This document shows, piece after piece, positions 9,014-17,951 of a stretch of DNA of 64,000 nucleotides. Below the pieces are notes generated by a model. The model was given only the letters and a program-made list of their open reading frames with translations. It was not told where the DNA came from and did not search any database. The position numbers and the translations under genes were made by a program. Position 1 is the first letter of the stretch. The number at the start of each line of letters is the position of its first letter. Source of the stretch: Archaeoglobi archaeon (GTDB lineage: Archaea > Halobacteriota > Archaeoglobi > Archaeoglobales > Archaeoglobaceae); the NCBI GenBank assembly GCA_029259335.1, contig JAPDIY010000008.1, positions 1 to 64,000 on the forward strand. The letters run 5' to 3'.

Positions 9014-10672
9014 TTAGGGGTGGGCGTATATTGAAAGAACCTCATCTCCAACCCTCTCAATCCTGCAGAACGCAAACCTTTCAAATTGAACTACTCTTCC
9101 CTCATCCTGTGCAACGTTCCTCTCCACCAGTCCTTCCCATCTTTTCTCTCCGATAACAACACATGGCATGACTTCACTTTCAGGCAGCCAGTGAATAATA
9201 TTTCTGCCCTTCTTAACATCTCCAAGTTCAAAGCCCCTGAACTCTGCCTTACTGTCGAGCAAAACATTGCAGAAATCCTTTAGTCTCACCACCTGACCCC
9301 TAAGCCTCTCGAAATCATCTTTAGTCACATAAACTACCTTCTCTCCCTTCAACCTCCTCTTCGTCCCCTTAGTGGGATTAAGCGGTAGCTCAACATCAAT
9401 TTCCTCAGGCAATCCGTCAATCTCTACCCTGACTGGATCCCAGACAAAAAAGTAGCGGTTAGCTTTGGGATCAACAATCTTCCTGTTCTCCGCATATAAG
9501 TTCTTCAGGCTGATTGAAATATCATTTTCTCCTACCCCGAGCGAGATAAAGAATCTCTTGATTGCCTCGCTCTCAAATCCCCTCCTCCTGAATGCCCTGA
9601 TCGTCGGCAGCCTCGGATCGTCCCAGCCCTCGTACTTTCCGCTATCGATGTCCCTTCTGAGCGAGGAGGTCGAGAGCTTGCCAAACTCGAATATCTTCAC
9701 CCTCCCCCAGTGCTTCGTAACCGGATATTCCCAGCCGAAGTATTGGTAGATGTATCTCTGCCTTCTCTCAGAGTCTATCAAATCCTTGCCTCTGATGATG
9801 TGCGTTATCCCGCAGAGATGATCTTCAATCGCAGACTCAAAATCAAGGGTAGGATAAACTACAAAGCTATCACCGGTTAAGGGATGTGATTCCTTGATTA
9901 TCCTGAAAGCCACCCAGTCCCTTATCGCCGGATCTTTGTGCTTCATATCCGTCTTGATTCTCAGTACCACCTCACCCTCCTCGTATTCTCCATCAAGCAT
10001 TCCCTCCCAGACTTCAAGAGACTCTTCCGGTTCAATATTTCTGTGAGGACATTCAACACCCTTATCCCTGTACTCCTTGAACTCCTTCTGGCTGCAGAAG
10101 CAAGTGTAAGCTTTGTCCATCTCGATCAGCTTTCTGGCGTAGTCATAGTAGAGAGGAATTCTCTTTGACGCGTAAATAACCTCATCCGGCTTATACCCAA
10201 GCCACTCAATATCTTCAAGATACCAGTCGTAAGCTTCGAGCATTGGCCTCTTCGTCCTCGGATCTGTGTCATCAAATCTGACAATGAACTTCCCATCATA
10301 CATCCTTGCATACTCCCCGTTGACAATAATCCCCCTTGCAGAGCCAAGAGTTGGTGGGCCATTGGGGTTGGGAGCGAATCGCATTACAACTTTGCCCTTC
10401 TCCGCCTTCTCTAAGGGCGGTAAAGCGGTCTCCTGCTCCTTCCTTTTCTCTCTTTCTCCTAAATCACCGTACTTCTGAATTAACCTCTCTCTCCCTTTTT
10501 CATCCATGCTCTCAAACTCGTTAATGCACTCCCTGACGATCTCCAGCACCTCCTTCGCCCTACTCCTCAGTTCAGGGTTCTCAGCCATCACCTTACCCAT
10601 CACTGCCTTCTCACTCGCTTTCCCGTATTTTGACGCATTTGCAACCACGTATTTCATTATCAAATCTTTCAC
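9014..10672 (-). CDS. gltX: Glutamyl-tRNA synthetase, archaeal type
   Basis: The 552-residue class I synthetase charges tRNA with glutamate (archaeal enzymes usually also serve the tRNA-Gln transamidation route). The nucleotide-binding segment is RFAPNPNGPPTLGSARG and the KMSKS equivalent is GKLSTSS. The anticodon-binding beta-barrel C-terminal part is complete. A GTG at 10672 (MKDLIMKYVVANASKYG) is chosen over an upstream ATG at 10738: a TATA box TTTATATTT at 10693-10701 sits 25 bases before the GTG, so the transcript starts at this codon. Unusual: the HIGH signature reads TLGS, with both histidines replaced. Confidence 0.93.
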   Translation of the reverse strand: MKDLIMKYVVANASKYGKASEKAVMGKVMAENPELRSRAKEVLEIVRECINEFESMDEKGRERLIQKYGDLGEREKRKEQETALPPLEKAEKGKVVMRFAPNPNGPPTLGSARGIIVNGEYARMYDGKFIVRFDDTDPRTKRPMLEAYDWYLEDIEWLGYKPDEVIYASKRIPLYYDYARKLIEMDKAYTCFCSQKEFKEYRDKGVECPHRNIEPEESLEVWEGMLDGEYEEGEVVLRIKTDMKHKDPAIRDWVAFRIIKESHPLTGDSFVVYPTLDFESAIEDHLCGITHIIRGKDLIDSERRQRYIYQYFGWEYPVTKHWGRVKIFEFGKLSTSSLRRDIDSGKYEGWDDPRLPTIRAFRRRGFESEAIKRFFISLGVGENDISISLKNLYAENRKIVDPKANRYFFVWDPVRVEIDGLPEEIDVELPLNPTKGTKRRLKGEKVVYVTKDDFERLRGQVVRLKDFCNVLLDSKAEFRGFELGDVKKGRNIIHWLPESEVMPCVVIGEKRWEGLVERNVAQDEGRVVQFERFAFCRIERVGDEVLSIYAHP

Positions 10673-10692
10673 GAATAACGGCCGAGGGATAG

Positions 10693-10701
10693 AAATATAA
10701 A
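10693..10701 (-). promoter_or_regulatory. TATA box of gltX
   Basis: TTTATATTT on the minus strand, centred 25 bases before the GTG at 10672. The spacing predicts a leaderless mRNA and decides the start codon. Confidence 0.7.
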
Positions 10702-10744
10702 GACTGTGAAAAAGAGTTAAAAGACAGAAGACTACCAAAGAGAG

Positions 10745-11911
10745 ATGGATCAGAGCCTTGCCTTATTTGCATCAATCGCACTCGTTCTCGTACTTATCAG
10801 AAAACTTGGTATCGGTATATCCCTCTTCATAGGTTCAGCGGTGCTTAGCTACTTGCTGTTCGGATACAACGGATTCGAAGTTCTTCTCCAAGCATTGATC
10901 AACATTCAAACTCTCAAAATTGTGACAATGGTCATTCTCGCATTCACACTCGGCTACTCCATGGAGTACTTCGGCATGTTGAATGAGCTTGCAGAAGAGC
11001 TTTCACAGGCGATTGGAGCGTTAAGCTTCATATTAATCCCACTCCTGATTGGCCTTCTTCCAATGCCCGGTGGAGCTTTGATCTCTGCTGTAATGCTCGG
11101 TCCTTTGATGAAAAAATACACTTTAACCCCTGAGAGAGCGACACTGCTGAACTACTGGTTCAGACACGTATGGGTTACTTTCTGGCCACTATATCCGAGC
11201 GTGATTATAGGTGCGGCAGTCCTTAACGTGGACTACTTCACCTTTGCAGCCGCAACTCTGCCGATCTCAATTTTTGCAATGATTTCGGGGTTAATGCTTA
11301 CGAGGGGTATTGAGAAAAAGTTTCAGATTTCCAGAAATACCCTCAAAGCTCTGACCAATCTCTACCCAATAATCATCCTGCTTTTCCTGTCTGTGATTTT
11401 AAAGCTTGACCTGCTGATTTCCCTCCTAGTCGCTATTTTTGCCGTTGCAATCCACAGAAGAGCCAAGTTAAAGGACTTTGAAAAAATTCTGAAACGAACA
11501 ATTGATAGAAAGATTATAGTGCTGGTTTTCGCGGTTATGTGCTATAAGTCTGTAATACAGTCCAGCGGTGTTGCAGAGAGCATTCTGACCGACATCTCCC
11601 TCGAATTTCCCGCCCCTGTCGCTGCCTTCATCCTCACTCTAATCGTGGGATTTGCAACCGGTATTGAGATGAGCTATTCCTCTATCGCTCTCCCACTGCT
11701 CACAGGCTTTACAGGAGTTGGAACAATAGATCCAAAGAACCTCATGCTCGTCATAGCTGCAGGATACCTTGGCGTCATGCTCTCACCACTGCACCTCTGC
11801 TACGTATTGACTGCTGAGTATTTCGGCACAGAGATCAGCAGGACCTACAGGCAACTCGTCTTGGTTGCAGTGGCGGTTGCCGTGCTGGTATGGCTGTTAT
11901 ACCTAATTTAG
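10745..11911 (+). CDS. DUF401 family membrane permease
   Basis: This 388-residue protein is almost wholly hydrophobic, with about ten to twelve membrane segments, and matches the archaeal DUF401 family, distantly related to gluconate or anion permeases. The loop PMPGGALISAVMLGPL near residues 100-115 and a second re-entrant-like stretch SPLHLCYVL near 345 are characteristic. It is divergent from gltX, so the two promoters share the short gap at 10673-10744. The transported compound is unknown. Confidence 0.82.
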   Translation: MDQSLALFASIALVLVLIRKLGIGISLFIGSAVLSYLLFGYNGFEVLLQALINIQTLKIVTMVILAFTLGYSMEYFGMLNELAEELSQAIGALSFILIPLLIGLLPMPGGALISAVMLGPLMKKYTLTPERATLLNYWFRHVWVTFWPLYPSVIIGAAVLNVDYFTFAAATLPISIFAMISGLMLTRGIEKKFQISRNTLKALTNLYPIIILLFLSVILKLDLLISLLVAIFAVAIHRRAKLKDFEKILKRTIDRKIIVLVFAVMCYKSVIQSSGVAESILTDISLEFPAPVAAFILTLIVGFATGIEMSYSSIALPLLTGFTGVGTIDPKNLMLVIAAGYLGVMLSPLHLCYVLTAEYFGTEISRTYRQLVLVAVAVAVLVWLLYLI

Positions 11912-11917
11912 CTCTAT

Positions 11918-13582
11918 TTAGCTTAGGCTCTCCATGTAGTAATCCTTGTACTTCTCCCTCAGCATTCTCTTACTGAACTTCCCCACACTGGTCTTCGGGA
12001 TATTATCCGTGATGATTATATCGTCTGGTAGTTGCCACTTCGCAAATCTCTGCTTGAGGTGCTCATACAGCTCCTCCTTTGTTATACTGTCTTTGAACTC
12101 AGGTTTTGGCACGACAAAGGCAAGAGGTCTCTCCTCCCATTTTGGATGCGGGATACCAACGACACACGCCTCAAAGACTTTCGGATGGGCCATCAGGTAG
12201 TTCTCAAGATCAACACTGCTGATCCACTCTCCACCACTCTTTATGAGGTCTTTAAACCTGTCAACGATTTTTATATACCCATTCTCATCGATTGTCGCTG
12301 CATCCCCGCTCTTCCACCACTTCATAACTCCTTCCTCAATGAATGACTCAAAAGTTCTTGGATCCTTGTAGTAGCTTCCGGTAATCCAGTGACCCCTTAT
12401 GCACAGCTCTCCGATTGTCTTACCGTCATGGGGCAGCACATTTCCTTCATCATCAGTAATCATCACCTCAACCCCGAAAACCGGAATGCCCTGTTTCCTC
12501 CTCAACTCCCACAGTTCATCCTCCGACATCACCTTCTCAAGCCCCGGCTTTACGAAATTGTAGCAGACGAGCGGAGAGGTTTCGGTAGCACCATAAGCAT
12601 GGACTACTTCAATACCAAACTCCTTCAAGCCCTTCATCATCGCAAGTGGAGGTTCGGTAGCACCACTCCATGCTCTTATGTTGAACTTGGGTTTTGGCTC
12701 CATCTTCTGCAGATAATTCAGTAGCGGAATGAATATAGCTGGTGCTCCCGCTGTTGCCGTTACGCCCTCACTCTGCATCAGCTCAACGACGGGAGCGAGA
12801 TTATCGACCCCATACCTTCCCGGAAATACGAGTTTGCTTCCAGCAAGGGTTGCAGAGAAGAAAACTCCCCAACCATTTGCATGGAACATAGGCACAATCT
12901 GCATGTAAACGTCCTCTGGCCTTAAACCCATTCCAATTGCTGCAACCATAGAATGCAGTACCATAGACCTATGGGAGTAGTAAACGCCCTTTGGATTTCC
13001 TGTAGTGCCAGAGGTGTAGCATGCTGCATATGCTGAGGTCTCATCCACCATTGGGAAGTCATACACATCATCCGCCTCCTTTAGCAGTTCTTCGTAGCTG
13101 TAAACTTCAGGCAGCTTGGTCTCCGGAATTTCGCCATCAGTCATGACAACGTATTTTTCAGCTTTTATTGCAGGAGCTATGGCTTCAGCCAGCGGTATCA
13201 GAGATTCGTCAACGAATATTACCTTAGCTCCGCTGTGGTTGGCAACGTATGCAATTTCTTTCGGATGCAGTCTTAAATTCATCTCAAGCAGCACCGCCCC
13301 TATTCCAGACACTCCAAAGAAGAGTTCATAGAATCTGTGGGTATTCCAGCTCAGCACACCAACCCTATCACCAACGTCAACTCCGATGCTTTCAAGGGCA
13401 TTGGCAAGCTTTGAAACTCTCTTAAAAGCCTCACCGTAGTTGTATCTGAAAAGACTCCCGTCCAGATTTCTCGAAACGATTTCCCTCTCAGGGAAATTTG
13501 TCGCCGCATATCTAAGAATGTTTATCATGTTCAGCTGGTAATCATCCATCATTGTAGACGGAAAACCCCTTACAAAACGCAT
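11918..13582 (-). CDS. AMP-forming acyl-CoA synthetase
   Basis: A 554-residue ANL-superfamily enzyme that activates a fatty or other carboxylic acid with ATP and CoA. Visible motifs are YTSGTTGNPKGVYYSH (phosphate-binding loop, near residue 190), YGATETSP (A5), KSGDAATIDENGYIKIVDR (A7/A8 hinge) and the C-terminal PKTSVGKFSKR with the catalytic Lys. The length is standard for medium- or long-chain ligases. It is one of two such ligases in the window, fitting the multiple beta-oxidation genes typical of Archaeoglobus. It faces the DUF401 gene tail to tail with a six-base gap. Confidence 0.9.
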   Translation of the reverse strand: MRFVRGFPSTMMDDYQLNMINILRYAATNFPEREIVSRNLDGSLFRYNYGEAFKRVSKLANALESIGVDVGDRVGVLSWNTHRFYELFFGVSGIGAVLLEMNLRLHPKEIAYVANHSGAKVIFVDESLIPLAEAIAPAIKAEKYVVMTDGEIPETKLPEVYSYEELLKEADDVYDFPMVDETSAYAACYTSGTTGNPKGVYYSHRSMVLHSMVAAIGMGLRPEDVYMQIVPMFHANGWGVFFSATLAGSKLVFPGRYGVDNLAPVVELMQSEGVTATAGAPAIFIPLLNYLQKMEPKPKFNIRAWSGATEPPLAMMKGLKEFGIEVVHAYGATETSPLVCYNFVKPGLEKVMSEDELWELRRKQGIPVFGVEVMITDDEGNVLPHDGKTIGELCIRGHWITGSYYKDPRTFESFIEEGVMKWWKSGDAATIDENGYIKIVDRFKDLIKSGGEWISSVDLENYLMAHPKVFEACVVGIPHPKWEERPLAFVVPKPEFKDSITKEELYEHLKQRFAKWQLPDDIIITDNIPKTSVGKFSKRMLREKYKDYYMESLS

Positions 13583-13692
13583 GTTCTATCACCAATTTTA
13601 AGTATAATTGAATACCATATTTAAAATTAACTACAGCAACTTTAAGGATTGTGATAAACTGTTTGCTGGCCTAAACCTGCCTCAGGACAAAG

Positions 13693-13699
13693 TTTAAAT
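13693..13699 (+). promoter_or_regulatory. TATA box of tRNA-Asn
   Basis: TTTAAAT centred 28 bases before the 5' end of the tRNA gene at 13724, in the usual position for an archaeal promoter. Confidence 0.55.
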
Positions 13700-13723
13700 T
13701 CATTATGGCAGAAAAGCTGATGA

Positions 13724-13796
13724 GCCGCCGTAGCTTAGCTGGTAGAGCGTCCGGCTGTTAACCGGACGGTCGCAGGTTCGAATCCTGCCGGCGGCG
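13724..13796 (+). tRNA. tRNA-Asn (GTT)
   Basis: A complete intronless cloverleaf of 73 bases: acceptor GCCGCCG with CGGCGGC, D arm GCTTAGCTGGTAGAGC, anticodon stem TCCGG/CCGGA with loop CTGTTAA (anticodon GTT), T arm GCAGG-TTCGAAT-CCTGC, discriminator G. No CCA is encoded. Confidence 0.97.
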
Positions 13797-13922
13797 CTCT
13801 GGACTGAGATTACAATTACTTGGATTTATTCCAACTTTGCAACTGTGAGAAGTTTCTAAGCAAGTTTGCTTGGTTTGGTTTCTGAACAAAAAATATAAAT
13901 ATTTAACAAACTTAATAATGAT

Positions 13923-14435
13923 ATGAGTAAGATCAACATTTCAGCCTTTTATAAGATAAGTTACGGGTTGTACATAGTAACCTCCGCCAAAACTGGAAGG
14001 CTGGCAGGACAGATAGCAAATACGGTCTTTCAGGTTACGAGCGAGCCAGTTCAGATAGCTGTATGCCTGAACAAGGAAAACACCACACACGATTTCGTGA
14101 GGGAGAGCGGGGCTTTTGGTATAACCGTTCTCGAACTCGATACACCGATGGAGTTCATAGGCAGATTTGGATTCAGAAAGAGCAGCGAATTTGACAAGTT
14201 CAAGGGGGTAAACTATAAGGTGGGGAAAACTGGCGTCCCTCTCGTTCTCGATCATGCAGTTGCGGTAATAGAGGCGAGAGTCGTGAAGGAATGCGACGTT
14301 GGCAGCCATACGCTCTTCATTGGAGAGGCCACTGATGCAGAAGTTGTCAAGGATGCAGAAGTTCTCACCTACGCCGACTACCACCTTATCAAGAAGGGAA
14401 AAACTCCAAGGACGGCGACGGTTTACTTCGAGTAA
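13923..14435 (+). CDS. Flavin reductase-like FMN-binding protein
   Basis: The 170-residue protein has the split-barrel fold of the flavin reductase family: start NISAFYKISYGLYIVTS, central NTVFQVTSEPVQIAVCLNKEN and a conserved aromatic tail. Relatives bind FMN and act as NAD(P)H:flavin oxidoreductases or as electron carriers near rubredoxin. A strong TATA-like AAATATAAAT at 13891-13900 precedes the ATG by about 27 bases. It is followed 45 bases later by the dehydrogenase operon on the same strand, though a separate TATA-like stretch before 14481 suggests that operon has its own promoter. Confidence 0.87.
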   Translation: MSKINISAFYKISYGLYIVTSAKTGRLAGQIANTVFQVTSEPVQIAVCLNKENTTHDFVRESGAFGITVLELDTPMEFIGRFGFRKSSEFDKFKGVNYKVGKTGVPLVLDHAVAVIEARVVKECDVGSHTLFIGEATDAEVVKDAEVLTYADYHLIKKGKTPRTATVYFE

Positions 14436-14480
14436 TTTCCAATTAAAAATTGAAAAGCCGTTAAATAGTAAGTCGAGGTT

Positions 14481-16085
14481 ATGCCGATGACTCGCTTTGA
14501 GGATGGTCGCCTACAGGAGCATCCGATTCTCGAGTTCGAGAGGAAAAGAGAGGTGACGATATACTTCAACGGGAAGCCGATAAAGGCTTACGAGGGTGAA
14601 ACGGTAGCTGCAGCCCTCTACGCTGCTGGCATCCGAGTTTTCAGCCGCTCCTTCAGGTGGCATCGCCCAAGAGGCTTCTTCTGCGCGATTGGGAAATGCT
14701 CTGCGTGTATGATGGAGGTTGACGGCATACCAAACGTAAGGACTTGCAAAACTTACGTCAGGGACGGTATGCAGGTGAGAACGCAAAGCGGCGTGCCTGA
14801 TGCCGAGAAAGACGTTTTTGCCGTATTCGACAACATCATAGATCGCTTCTTCCCACATGGGAGCCATTACAAAAAGTTCACCTCGCCAAAACCCCTCAGG
14901 AACTTTGTAACCAGACAGTTGAGAAAAATGACCGGGTTCGGCAACCCACCAAAGGCTACTTTCGGTGGCAAGGCAGGCTATGAGGAGATCGATGTTGACG
15001 TCCTCGTTATTGGCGGAGGATCAGGAGGGATGTCGGCAGCCATCAACGCTGGGAAGTACGGTGCGAAGGTTTTACTGGCTGACGAGAACCCGTTTCTTGG
15101 AGGACAGCTCGTGAAGCAGACACATCGCTTTTTCGGTTCTGCAAGGCACAGGGCTGGGACAAGGGGTATAAGGATCGCAAAAATCCTCGAGGAAGAGATC
15201 GCAAAGCTTGAGAACGTGGACGTGAGGAAGGAGACGTGGGTATTTGGAATTTACAGCAGAGAAGTAGGAGCCTTTCAGCGCGGCGATGAAGATAAGCTCC
15301 TCAGAATAAGGGCTAAGAAGATAGTCGTGGCGACAGGAGCTTACGAGAGAACACTCGTCTTTGAGAACAACGATCTTCCGGGAGTTTACGGAGCTGGTGG
15401 TGTGCAGACGCTCATGAACGTTTACGGTATAAAGCCTGGCAACATCGGGCTGATAGTAGGATCGGGTAACGTCGGCTTGATTCTGACATATCAGCTGAGG
15501 CAAGCTGGAGTTGAGGTTGCAGCGATCGTCGAGGCCATGCCCCACATAGGCGGATATTTTGTGCATGCTGCCAAAGTTCGCCGCCTTGGAATTCCAATAT
15601 ACACCCGCCACACGATTCTGAAGGCTTTGGGCAAGAGGAGTGTGGAAGGAGCAATCATATCGAAACTCGACGAGAACTGGAAGCCAGTGAAAGGGAGCGA
15701 GAGGAGGATAGACTGCGACTTCATCTGCGTTGCTGTGGGATTATCTCCAACCCATGAACTGCTCTATCAGGCTGGCTGCGAGATGAAGTTCGTCCCTGAG
15801 GTTGGGGGAATAGTTCCACTCCGCACCCGCTACAACGAGACGACCGTTAGCGGAATCTACGTTGCTGGAGACGTTGCGGGTATAGAAGAGGCAACTGCTG
15901 CGATAATGGAGGGGAGGATAGCTGGTATTCATGCAGCCACAACCCTCGGCTACGGTGGGGATGAAGCTAAGCAAGAGCTTGAAGAGGCGGTGAAGGATCT
16001 GGAGGAGTTCAGAGCGGGACCATTCGGAGAGAGAATATGCCAGGGACTTGAGAAGTGTGTGATAGGGAGTGAGGTGAGGATATGA
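14481..16085 (+). CDS. NADH-dehydrogenase-like alpha subunit of an amine/imino-acid dehydrogenase complex (2Fe-2S plus FAD/NAD domains)
   Basis: 534 residues. The N-terminal 100 residues form a ferredoxin-like 2Fe-2S domain with Cys motif FFCAIGKCSACM and a distal CKTY. Then follows a two-dinucleotide-fold flavoprotein: LVIGGGSGGMSAAINAGKYG near 175 and GLIVGSGNVGLIL near 325. This layout matches sarcosine oxidase alpha, the HcnA/HcnB type and the alpha subunits of archaeal L-proline dehydrogenase complexes. It would pass electrons from the catalytic beta subunit (16874-17944) to NAD or another carrier. It overlaps the next gene by four bases. The amine substrate is not evident. Confidence 0.85.
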   Translation: MPMTRFEDGRLQEHPILEFERKREVTIYFNGKPIKAYEGETVAAALYAAGIRVFSRSFRWHRPRGFFCAIGKCSACMMEVDGIPNVRTCKTYVRDGMQVRTQSGVPDAEKDVFAVFDNIIDRFFPHGSHYKKFTSPKPLRNFVTRQLRKMTGFGNPPKATFGGKAGYEEIDVDVLVIGGGSGGMSAAINAGKYGAKVLLADENPFLGGQLVKQTHRFFGSARHRAGTRGIRIAKILEEEIAKLENVDVRKETWVFGIYSREVGAFQRGDEDKLLRIRAKKIVVATGAYERTLVFENNDLPGVYGAGGVQTLMNVYGIKPGNIGLIVGSGNVGLILTYQLRQAGVEVAAIVEAMPHIGGYFVHAAKVRRLGIPIYTRHTILKALGKRSVEGAIISKLDENWKPVKGSERRIDCDFICVAVGLSPTHELLYQAGCEMKFVPEVGGIVPLRTRYNETTVSGIYVAGDVAGIEEATAAIMEGRIAGIHAATTLGYGGDEAKQELEEAVKDLEEFRAGPFGERICQGLEKCVIGSEVRI

Positions 16086-16573
16086 AGTATCTGGAAAGAG
16101 GGTATCTTGAGAAGGATGAACTTCCACCTTTTCCCAGTAAGGAGAGGTTGAGAAAGAAGTCGGTTGCCTACATAGAATGTCCTCAACCTATCCCATGCAG
16201 CCCCTGCTACGAAGCATGCCCGGCGGATGCCATAAAGATGGAGAACATAAACGATCCGCCTGAAGTTGATTACGAGAAGTGTACGGGATGTATGAAATGC
16301 ATAAGAGTCTGTCCGGGTTTAGCAATATTCATGCTCCGTCTCCGCAATGGTGGAATTGGAGAGGTAACGCTTCAGTACGAGTTCCTGCCTTGGCTGAAGA
16401 AGGGGGACAGGGTTAGGCTGCTCAACAGAAAGGGAGAGATTGTTGGTGAGGGTGTCGTGAACTGGGTTCTTCCGCCCGAAAGAAATGATCACACTTCTCT
16501 CGTCAGAGTAGAGATGCCTGCTGAACTTATCTTCGAGGTCAGGGCTGTAAAGCCTGTTGAGGTGAGAAAGTGA
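16082..16573 (+). CDS. Ferredoxin-like 4Fe-4S subunit of the dehydrogenase complex
   Basis: A 163-residue polyferredoxin. Two clusters are suggested by CPQPIPCSPCYEACPADAIKM and CTGCMKCIRVCPGLAIFM; the remaining 80 residues form a beta-rich tail. It is coupled by four-base overlaps on both sides. In the proline dehydrogenase and related complexes such a small subunit carries electrons between the FAD-bearing catalytic subunit and the NADH-type subunit. Confidence 0.85.
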   Translation: MKYLERGYLEKDELPPFPSKERLRKKSVAYIECPQPIPCSPCYEACPADAIKMENINDPPEVDYEKCTGCMKCIRVCPGLAIFMLRLRNGGIGEVTLQYEFLPWLKKGDRVRLLNRKGEIVGEGVVNWVLPPERNDHTSLVRVEMPAELIFEVRAVKPVEVRK

Positions 16574-16881
16574 GGGATCGTAAAGTCGTCTGCAGATGCG
16601 AGGATCTGACAGAGGAGGAGATAATTCACGCGATCGAAGAAGGTCATGACGACATAGAAAGCCTGAAGAGATACACCGGAGCTACCACCGGTCCATGTCA
16701 GGGGAAAGGATGCCTGATGCATATAATAAAGATTCTGTCACAGAAGACAGGCAAGAGTCCCGATGAGATAGGCGTAACAACTCAAAGACAGCCTGTAAAT
16801 CCCGTTCCTCTCTACATTCTCGCAGCGGGAGATGTTGAGGGTGGGGAGGAGGATAGTAGAGAAGGTGGTGCAGATGGGTGA
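16570..16881 (+). CDS. BFD-like [2Fe-2S] subunit
   Basis: 103 residues starting at a GTG that overlaps the preceding stop. The Cys pattern [10 protein letters not shown] and then [12 protein letters not shown] is that of BFD-like 2Fe-2S domains, which in related oxidoreductases are separate proteins or the C-terminus of the alpha subunit. The last 25 residues are rich in Gly, Glu and Asp and look disordered. Its end overlaps the start of the catalytic subunit gene by eight bases. Confidence 0.83.
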   Translation: MRDRKVVCRCEDLTEEEIIHAIEEGHDDIESLKRYTGATTGPCQGKGCLMHIIKILSQKTGKSPDEIGVTTQRQPVNPVPLYILAAGDVEGGEEDSREGGADG

Positions 16882-17944
16882 GAAGGGTGAGTTCAGGGTT
16901 GCAATAATCGGCGGAGGGGTTGCAGGGCTATCTGCTGCCTACTTCCTCGCAAAGCGTGGTGCGGATGTTGAGGTTTTCGAGAAGGAGTATTTAGTTTACG
17001 GGGCGAGCGGGAGAAATTCAGGGGGCTTAACGGCTTAGTTCGATGATGAGTTGCTTGTAAAGCTCGCAACTCGAAATCTCAAACTCTACGACAATCTGCA
17101 GGCTGAAGCAGGCTTCAACTTTTTGCTGAGAAAAAGCGGATACGTCAAGATCGCAAAGGAAGAAGATGCTGAGGTAATCGAGAGGGAGACGAGATTTTTG
17201 AGGAAGCAGGGTGTTGAGGTTGAGCTGATGCAGCCAGAAGATGTCGGATTGCTCTTTCCCGACATAAACGTCGAAGCTTTTTCTGCTGCAAGCTACTTCG
17301 CTGATGGCGGAGTTGTTTTTCCGTGGCCGGTTATATGGGGTCTTGCAAAGGGTTGCAGGAAGCTCGGAGTTAGGATTTACGACTACACGCCTGCAAACGT
17401 TGTTGTTGAGAACAGGAAGGTGAAAGGAGTAAAGACACCGGAAGGATTTCACAGAGCGGACTACGTGATAAACGCTGCCGGGGCGTGGAGCAATGAGGTC
17501 AGCAGAGAAGCTGGCGTGGATCTTAACAACCGCATTGTCAGGGAGGAGATCTGCGTTATCGAGAGCCTCAAGCCCTACATAGATCCCTACATCATAGACA
17601 TTTCGAGAGGGCTTTACGTGAGTCAGTCAATGAGAGGAGAGATCGTAGGCGGTATTGTGGGAGAGGTAAACGGGATTAACATGAAGAGTTCCCTCGACTT
17701 CCTAGTAAGGTACGCAAGGAGTGTTACGCAGCTAATCCCCAAGCTTCGCGGACTCTCAGTTCTGAGACAGTGGGCTGGAATTTACGATGTTAGCAGAGAC
17801 AACAGACCTGTAGCTGGTTTTACGAACGTCGAGGGTTTCGTTCAGCTCAACGGTTTTGGAAGGCAGGGTATGTCGATCGGTGTTGCTGCGGGTGAGGAAC
17901 TTGCGAAGCTCCTCTTCGGAAAGAGAAGCCTGTTCGGAGATTGA
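16874..17944 (+). pseudogene. FAD-dependent catalytic beta subunit (DAO family) with an in-frame amber codon
   Basis: The protein begins [20 protein letters not shown], a dinucleotide fold, and ends FVQLNGFGRQGMSIG, both typical of the DAO family (sarcosine oxidase beta, glycine oxidase, D-amino-acid and L-proline dehydrogenases). At 17036-17038, codon 55, the reading frame meets TAG right after NSGGLTA; coding continues in the same frame (FDDELLVKLATRN) without another stop to 17944. In relatives a Gln or similar residue stands there, so a single CAG to TAG change would explain it. The start at 16874 follows a GGTGGT ribosome-binding site. Everything else looks intact, so this is a very recent nonsense mutation, a read-through codon or a sequence error. 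Confidence 0.85.
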
Positions 17945-17951
17945 AAGTCTT

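Noticed and set aside
10673-10738. 22-residue N-terminal extension of GluRS from an upstream ATG
   Set aside because: A TATA box lies inside this stretch at leaderless distance from the GTG at 10672, so it is not transcribed in the gltX mRNA.
17036-17038. Pyrrolysine as the firm explanation for the in-frame TAG
   Set aside because: No pyl gene is visible here and a Gln codon is one base away; kept as only one of several options.
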